NCBI GenBank assembly: GCA_024811115.1
Contig: JAKOGH010000690.1
Location: forward strand, 186,001-250,000
Direction of reading: 5' to 3'
DNA: 64,000 bases
Source: Terana coerulea
Lineage: Eukaryota > Basidiomycota > Agaricomycetes > Polyporales > Phanerochaetaceae
Below, in pieces: positions 59,712-64,000 of this stretch. The notes beneath the pieces are model-generated. The model did no database searches. It worked only from the letters and a program-made list of their open reading frames with translations, and was not told the origin of the DNA. Numbering within the stretch: position 1 is the stretch's first letter; each line of letters begins with the position of its first letter. The translations under genes and the position numbers were made by a program.

Positions 59712-61778
59712 ATGGAGGACGAAACGCAACTCAGTCCTGGACGACGACCTCAGAACTGGGAGATTTTAAAGGCTCTCGAGTCGGTCTCACCTCCCAGTCC
59801 ATCGCCATCGTTCGGGAGCGACTTCATCGCGACTCTAGAAAGCCACGGAGAAATACCAATATTTATAGACTCGGAATGCTCGCAGGACGATTTTGAGGAT
59901 GTTGGAGCAAGTCCACCTCGCCTTGGAGTGCCTCGTCCGAGCCCAAGTGCCGACACCATACAAACCATGGGTACGTTTGGAGTTCCACGGCGTAGGATAC
60001 TAGATGGACCTGGCTGGACCTCTGTGTCCTACTCCAGTCGAGACAGTCTCTCCGCGGCTTCTCTCTCCACCGGATGCGTGACTCCTACAAGCCGCAGCTT
60101 CGACCCCCAGTATTTGTCCCCTCTGCCTGAAGACACGTTCCACGCAGACAGTCATCTCAACACCGCGTCCAGCCGCTCCATGATCTCTGCACCATACCTC
60201 GCTCCTGCTGCTCGTAAAGCCACTGATACGCGTTCTCTTCCTGGGTCTCCCCGCTCTTCTCCTGGGTTGCCTTGGGATACTCCATCAGCCTCTTCGGATA
60301 CCTTGAGCTTGCCTGACTGGTCGCCCTCTATCGGAGCGTCGCTGTCTACCATTGTTTTTGCTGCAGGCTCTGGTCATGCTTCTCCCGCTCTGTCGACTTC
60401 TCTGGCTACAGAAGCTCAAGTGTACGCCGCAAGACATCGTGAAGCAGCCAGCACTGGTTCTACCGCGCGTACAGAACAAAGTTACGCGGACTTTCCTACC
60501 ACTACTACGTCCCCCAGGTCGCCTCAAGGAGATCGTATGCGCTCCCATACACACCGTTCCACGACCACGCGCCCGAACAGTCCGCTTTCTGGCACCGGTT
60601 TTGCTCGTGAGGGTCCTCGAGTTCGCACGATGTCAGGCAGCACAACCAAATCTAAATGACTCCGGAAGATCTACTCAGTCGGCAAGGAGTGTAAAATCTG
60701 CTCAATCTGGGCGGATTGGATCGCCTGTTAATCTTCTCTGGGCCCCTGCTTGCCCCAAGGTTCCTAGCCTCCCGCCGGTTCTCTCGTGGCTCCAGGATGT
60801 CCACTTGGAGCTATGGATAGATCAAGAAGGGTTCCGTCTTGCTAGGCCTATGTTTAAGCTCGCTGGCTACAACACGCATCACTTGCTGAACAACGCGATG
60901 AACTTGATGAACGTCTTGACCTTTGGGACCGCCGAGTTTCGGACCGCAGCTCGTCAATCCTTTACCTATCATCACAGCTCCCTCGAGCCGCCGCCTGTCC
61001 TGCGGAAACTTACCATGGCTGGCGATGACACTAGAGACTATATATCGCGTCAGGCTTCTCTGGCACTCAGGCCGAATGGCGTATACTCAGTCTCGGGCAC
61101 GGAGAATTTCGAAAGCGGCCCAGCAAGCCCTCACAATCATCATAACCAAGGCCCAACGCACCACGATCCTCTCAAACTCACCTGGCGTTTTGACTACCTC
61201 GTCGAAGACAGGATCGCCGACGGCAAACATCGGGCTGGCGAGAAGACCCTGACCCCTCTTGTGTTCTCTTGCTCGCCCGGGCTGCTCCATCCGACGCACG
61301 GCAAGAAGATCAACCTGATGCAAGTCATGAAGAAGAATCTGGCCCCTAAGCTGACGTCCGAGAAGGTCGAGCTCCCGCGTCCCGAGGTGCGCATTCACGT
61401 GCAGCAGGACACGCCCGCGGAGGACTCGCCGTCCTACGAAGCAGCGCGGACCGCGGACGGACACGTACAGCTCCCGAGGGACGATCCCCGCGGCGCCCCA
61501 GCGCGACCAAGCACCGCCGCGCGTTCTCCTCTACTGCGCACCCGGCGGTCTCGAACGAGAACCACGCCGCAGGCGGGACGGCGCCCCAGGGTGACGGCAC
61601 GCGAAACAGCGTGCGCAAACTGCGGGCGGTGTCCGCCGCGATAGGCTCGCAGGACGACAGCGACGGCCGCCCGGTGCAATCTCTCGGTGCCGGCGCCCCC
61701 AGCCGTTCGTCGCCTCGCTCGCAGCCAATCGTCGCGGGATCATGGGTGCGCCCGCGGCCGTGCCTGCCGTCCCTGTGA
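59712..61778 (+). CDS. Ser/Pro-rich hypothetical protein, frame broken twice
   Basis: The start at 59712 (MEDETQLSPGRRPQNWEILK) opens a long Ser/Thr/Pro-rich region. A frame switch near 60625 leads to the most ordered part: VPSLPPVLSWLQDVHLELWI, MFKLAGYNTHHLLNNAMNL and LTWRFDYLVEDRIADGKHRAGEKTL (in two segments), which look conserved. A second switch near 61510 leads to HRRAFSSTAHPAVSNENHA and NSVRKLRAVSAAIGSQ, ending at 61778. Both switches are most simply one-base errors. No known domain is recognised. Because the first palindrome-controlled promoter is shared, regulation by the Zn2Cys6 neighbour is conceivable. Confidence 0.65.
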
Positions 61779-62187
61779 GCCAACTTGCGCGTCACATACT
61801 GCCCCCGACCGAACTGGCGGGCATGTTGGACGAACAGGGTCACAGCGAAGCGGATACACTGGGCTCGCTGAGGCCGCCTCCTCGTCGGACGCACGCCTAG
61901 CTTCATGGAAGGGTACGAGAGAATTTAATGTCCAGCAGCTTTCCCATGCTAACATGCGACTTCGTCCAAAGTGTCGGGACGCGCACAGATGGGAGCCACG
62001 GCTTTGGTATGCAGATTTTTGTGGTCAAAGCGGACACGGACACGATTCGACGTTGGTACAAGACATTCATGCATTCAACCAGTCATCGAACGCAGCAACG
62101 ATAGCTAGATACTACACAGCGAGAGAAATAGAAAGCTTCAAGGAGCTTAGAATAGCATCACAAATTAACCCGTCACGATACAGTAAA
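61779..62187. other. Convergent 3' region
   Basis: This spacer separates the converging genes ending at 61778 and 62188. No frame or element is recognised. Confidence 0.4.
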
Positions 62188-63729
62188 CTAAGGTAAGTAG
62201 TCCGGGGGACTGATAGTCCGTTCCAATTGAGTGGCAGGACCAGAGCTAAAGGCACATGACGGTAATGGCTCCGTCGAATTTGATGATGTTGACGGTGCAC
62301 CCGCTTCTTCCACATCGTCGGATGATGACGGCGCGCTGGCATGACCGAGACCAAGTTGGACCTCGTCTTCCTCATCGATAAGCGGAGGCGCACATGGAAC
62401 GGCGTCCAAGCCAGCGGTCGTGACATCCTCCGGGGCGCTGGGCCCGTACTCGAACGGAGGCGCAGACGGCTGCAGGTCAGACTCCATGCCCGCAGCGTCC
62501 TCCTCGAACGCCGACGGGTAGTCGTAGAAAAGCGGGCCGGCGAGCTCCATCTTGGACGGAGGTGCGGGGAGTAATGGAGGATGGGGTGACGGCTCGCGCG
62601 AATACGTCGGAACAGGGAGTTGCACGGAAAGGAGCCGCATAGGGGAAGAGGACGACGGCGATAGAGAGCTGCCCCAGCTCGCTTCGCGTTCCTTGGACGA
62701 ACACCCTTCCGAGGGCTGCTCGCCCGCCGGGGATACAGCGTCCAGCTCCAGCTCGTCGATGACGGGCACGGACGGCCCGCCCGTGCCCGCCGCTTCATGG
62801 GAGTAATCCTCTGCTAAAGATAGCCCTTCGCCGGGCGGAGAGCTGACTAATGAGGCCATGTGCGCGAGGATGCTCTTGTCATCGGTGGCGACGTGCGCCG
62901 TGGCCAGAAGCTGTGTAGGGCCCTCGCTAGACAGTGATGGCAGGGTCGCATGGGCGGCGGCGTCCATGTCGACAGCTGGCGTCCCGACTTCAGAGGCAGC
63001 GAAGCGCTGGGCGGAGTCTGCGCGTAGCGTACGCGCATCGCGGTAGTCTGGAGGCTGTGACAGCTCATGCGCCTGGGCTGCTCCGTCCGAAGAGGGTCGC
63101 GATTCGGCGGTAGAGGGTGTGTCCCCGTCTGTGACCACAATGGAAGGAGGATCGGTCTCGGGAGAGGTCGATGGAAGGGTGTATGCAGGGTCACTGACCG
63201 AGGACTCGGCCAGAATGGAATCGGCGTCGTCAGCAGTGGTGGTGGTCAGCTCGTCAGGTTCGTTGGCGGTGGGTGGTGTAGCTCGTCTGCGACGCCGCCG
63301 AGCAGACAGGCGGACATTTGCCTTCCATCGCGCAGACGCTTTCGCCCAGATTTTGTGATCCCGACTGAGCACAGGCTTCTTCTCCGCAATGTCCACGTCA
63401 GATTCTTCATCAAAACTACGCTGTCTGCGCAGCTTCTTTTCGAGGTCTTTCAGTGATTCGCGCCGCCGCTTGCGTCGCCAGACGACACAGCCGGAGATGA
63501 GGACAGAGATGAGCAAGGCGAGGACGATGGCGAGGATGAGGATGTACGGCGACAGCGCGCTCTTGCTATTGCGGCTAGACCAGCCCGGGGGCAGATTAGC
63601 TGTCATATCGGTGGTGGCAGCGGCGGAGGTAGTAGTCGGGTCAGTGGTGGATACCTGGGTGGGATCTACTTGATCGTCGACTTCAGGTACCGCGGTACCA
63701 GAGTGCGTAACGCTATCTGCGGCCGTGCA
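62188..63729 (-). CDS. Single-pass membrane protein with two PPxY motifs (5' exon unresolved)
   Basis: A long open frame runs from 63729 to the stop at 62188. A Thr/Ser-rich, probably extracytoplasmic stretch precedes one transmembrane helix, PYILILAIVLALLISVLISG, then CVVWRRKRRRESLKDLEKK, a strongly basic stop-transfer. The long cytosolic part is Ser/Pro/Asp/Glu-rich and contains PPxY motifs QPPDYRDA and, at the very C-terminus, SPPDYLP. PPxY motifs bind the WW domains of Nedd4/Rsp5 ubiquitin ligases. A signal-peptide exon further upstream (63730-64000) could not be resolved. The family is not recognised. Confidence 0.75.
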   Translation of the reverse strand, partial: CTAADSVTHSGTAVPEVDDQVDPTQVSTTDPTTTSAAATTDMTANLPPGWSSRNSKSALSPYILILAIVLALLISVLISGCVVWRRKRRRESLKDLEKKLRRQRSFDEESDVDIAEKKPVLSRDHKIWAKASARWKANVRLSARRRRRRATPPTANEPDELTTTTADDADSILAESSVSDPAYTLPSTSPETDPPSIVVTDGDTPSTAESRPSSDGAAQAHELSQPPDYRDARTLRADSAQRFAASEVGTPAVDMDAAAHATLPSLSSEGPTQLLATAHVATDDKSILAHMASLVSSPPGEGLSLAEDYSHEAAGTGGPSVPVIDELELDAVSPAGEQPSEGCSSKEREASWGSSLSPSSSSPMRLLSVQLPVPTYSREPSPHPPLLPAPPSKMELAGPLFYDYPSAFEEDAAGMESDLQPSAPPFEYGPSAPEDVTTAGLDAVPCAPPLIDEEDEVQLGLGHASAPSSSDDVEEAGAPSTSSNSTEPLPSCAFSSGPATQLERTISPPDYLP

Positions 63730-64000
63730 CTACAGCAGAGCGGTCAACACTGTCTACAACGAGTAACTGGCGAATGCTGCTCACGTCACAATATGACGAA
63801 CCATATAGCGTCCAGCTGTGCTCCTTCCTCCAACGGCCGTCCCCGTCCTGATTGAACTTATCGGGGACGTTTGGGATACCCCTGCTCGCTCGTCTCCTGG
63901 TAGGTGTGGGTATCGAGCGGTGGCTCTCAGCGTCGTAGTCCTGCTCCGCGTCGAGTGTCTCCCTGGATGAGGATGCACGCTTAAAGGCAGAGCGAGAGGG

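Overview
This window looks like nuclear DNA from a filamentous basidiomycete, most likely an agaricomycete of the wood-decay type. Genes are dense and lie on both strands. They are cut by many short GT-AG introns of roughly 50-70 nt. The gene set includes a DUF6533 seven-helix protein, a Lys-N type M35 metalloendopeptidase, a Zn2Cys6 regulator and a spliced histone H4, and it carries a U2 snRNA. No bacterial, plasmid, phage or CRISPR feature is present.

Layout. 0-5 kb: a partial hypothetical gene and a multi-RRM RNA-binding protein. 5.2-8.7 kb: a gene-poor, partly AT-rich stretch with short repeats. 8.7-16.4 kb: RPB6, a class-I sirtuin, a vacuolar Ca2+/H+ exchanger, an ISC1-type sphingolipid phospholipase C and a SAM methyltransferase. 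16.6-24.2 kb: secreted RNase T2, a tandem pair of double-barrel EthD-like proteins, the meiotic recombinase DMC1 and the secreted metalloendopeptidase. 25-34 kb: a conserved hypothetical protein, a HIT hydrolase, an F-box-like protein, an unrecognised cysteine-containing protein and a tandem pair of zinc alcohol dehydrogenases. 34-48 kb: a candidate small membrane protein, a TBC protein, GCP4, inorganic pyrophosphatase, nucleoporin POM152, a tail-anchored thioredoxin and histone H4. 49-64 kb: U2 snRNA, the DUF6533 protein, ALG9, the Zn2Cys6 regulator, a Ser-rich hypothetical protein and a single-pass membrane protein with two PPxY motifs.

Most genes are unrelated housekeeping genes, so no single pathway or cluster dominates. 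Links visible from the sequence are the ER/secretion items (ALG9 with an array of TGACGT elements, RNase T2, Lys-N), the cell-cycle and meiosis items (DMC1, GCP4, histone H4 with an MCB/E2F-like promoter, POM152) and the two tandem duplications.

A major caveat is that nearly every conserved multi-exon gene carries one or more apparent one-base frameshifts, often at short homopolymers. The spread over unrelated, often essential, genes argues for residual assembly indels rather than pseudogenes. CDS coordinates therefore give the outer limits of each gene; introns lie inside, and reading frames need correction. The most unusual non-coding signal is a twice-repeated palindrome with inverted CGG/CCG triplets spaced by 16 nt, next to the Zn2Cys6 regulator gene.
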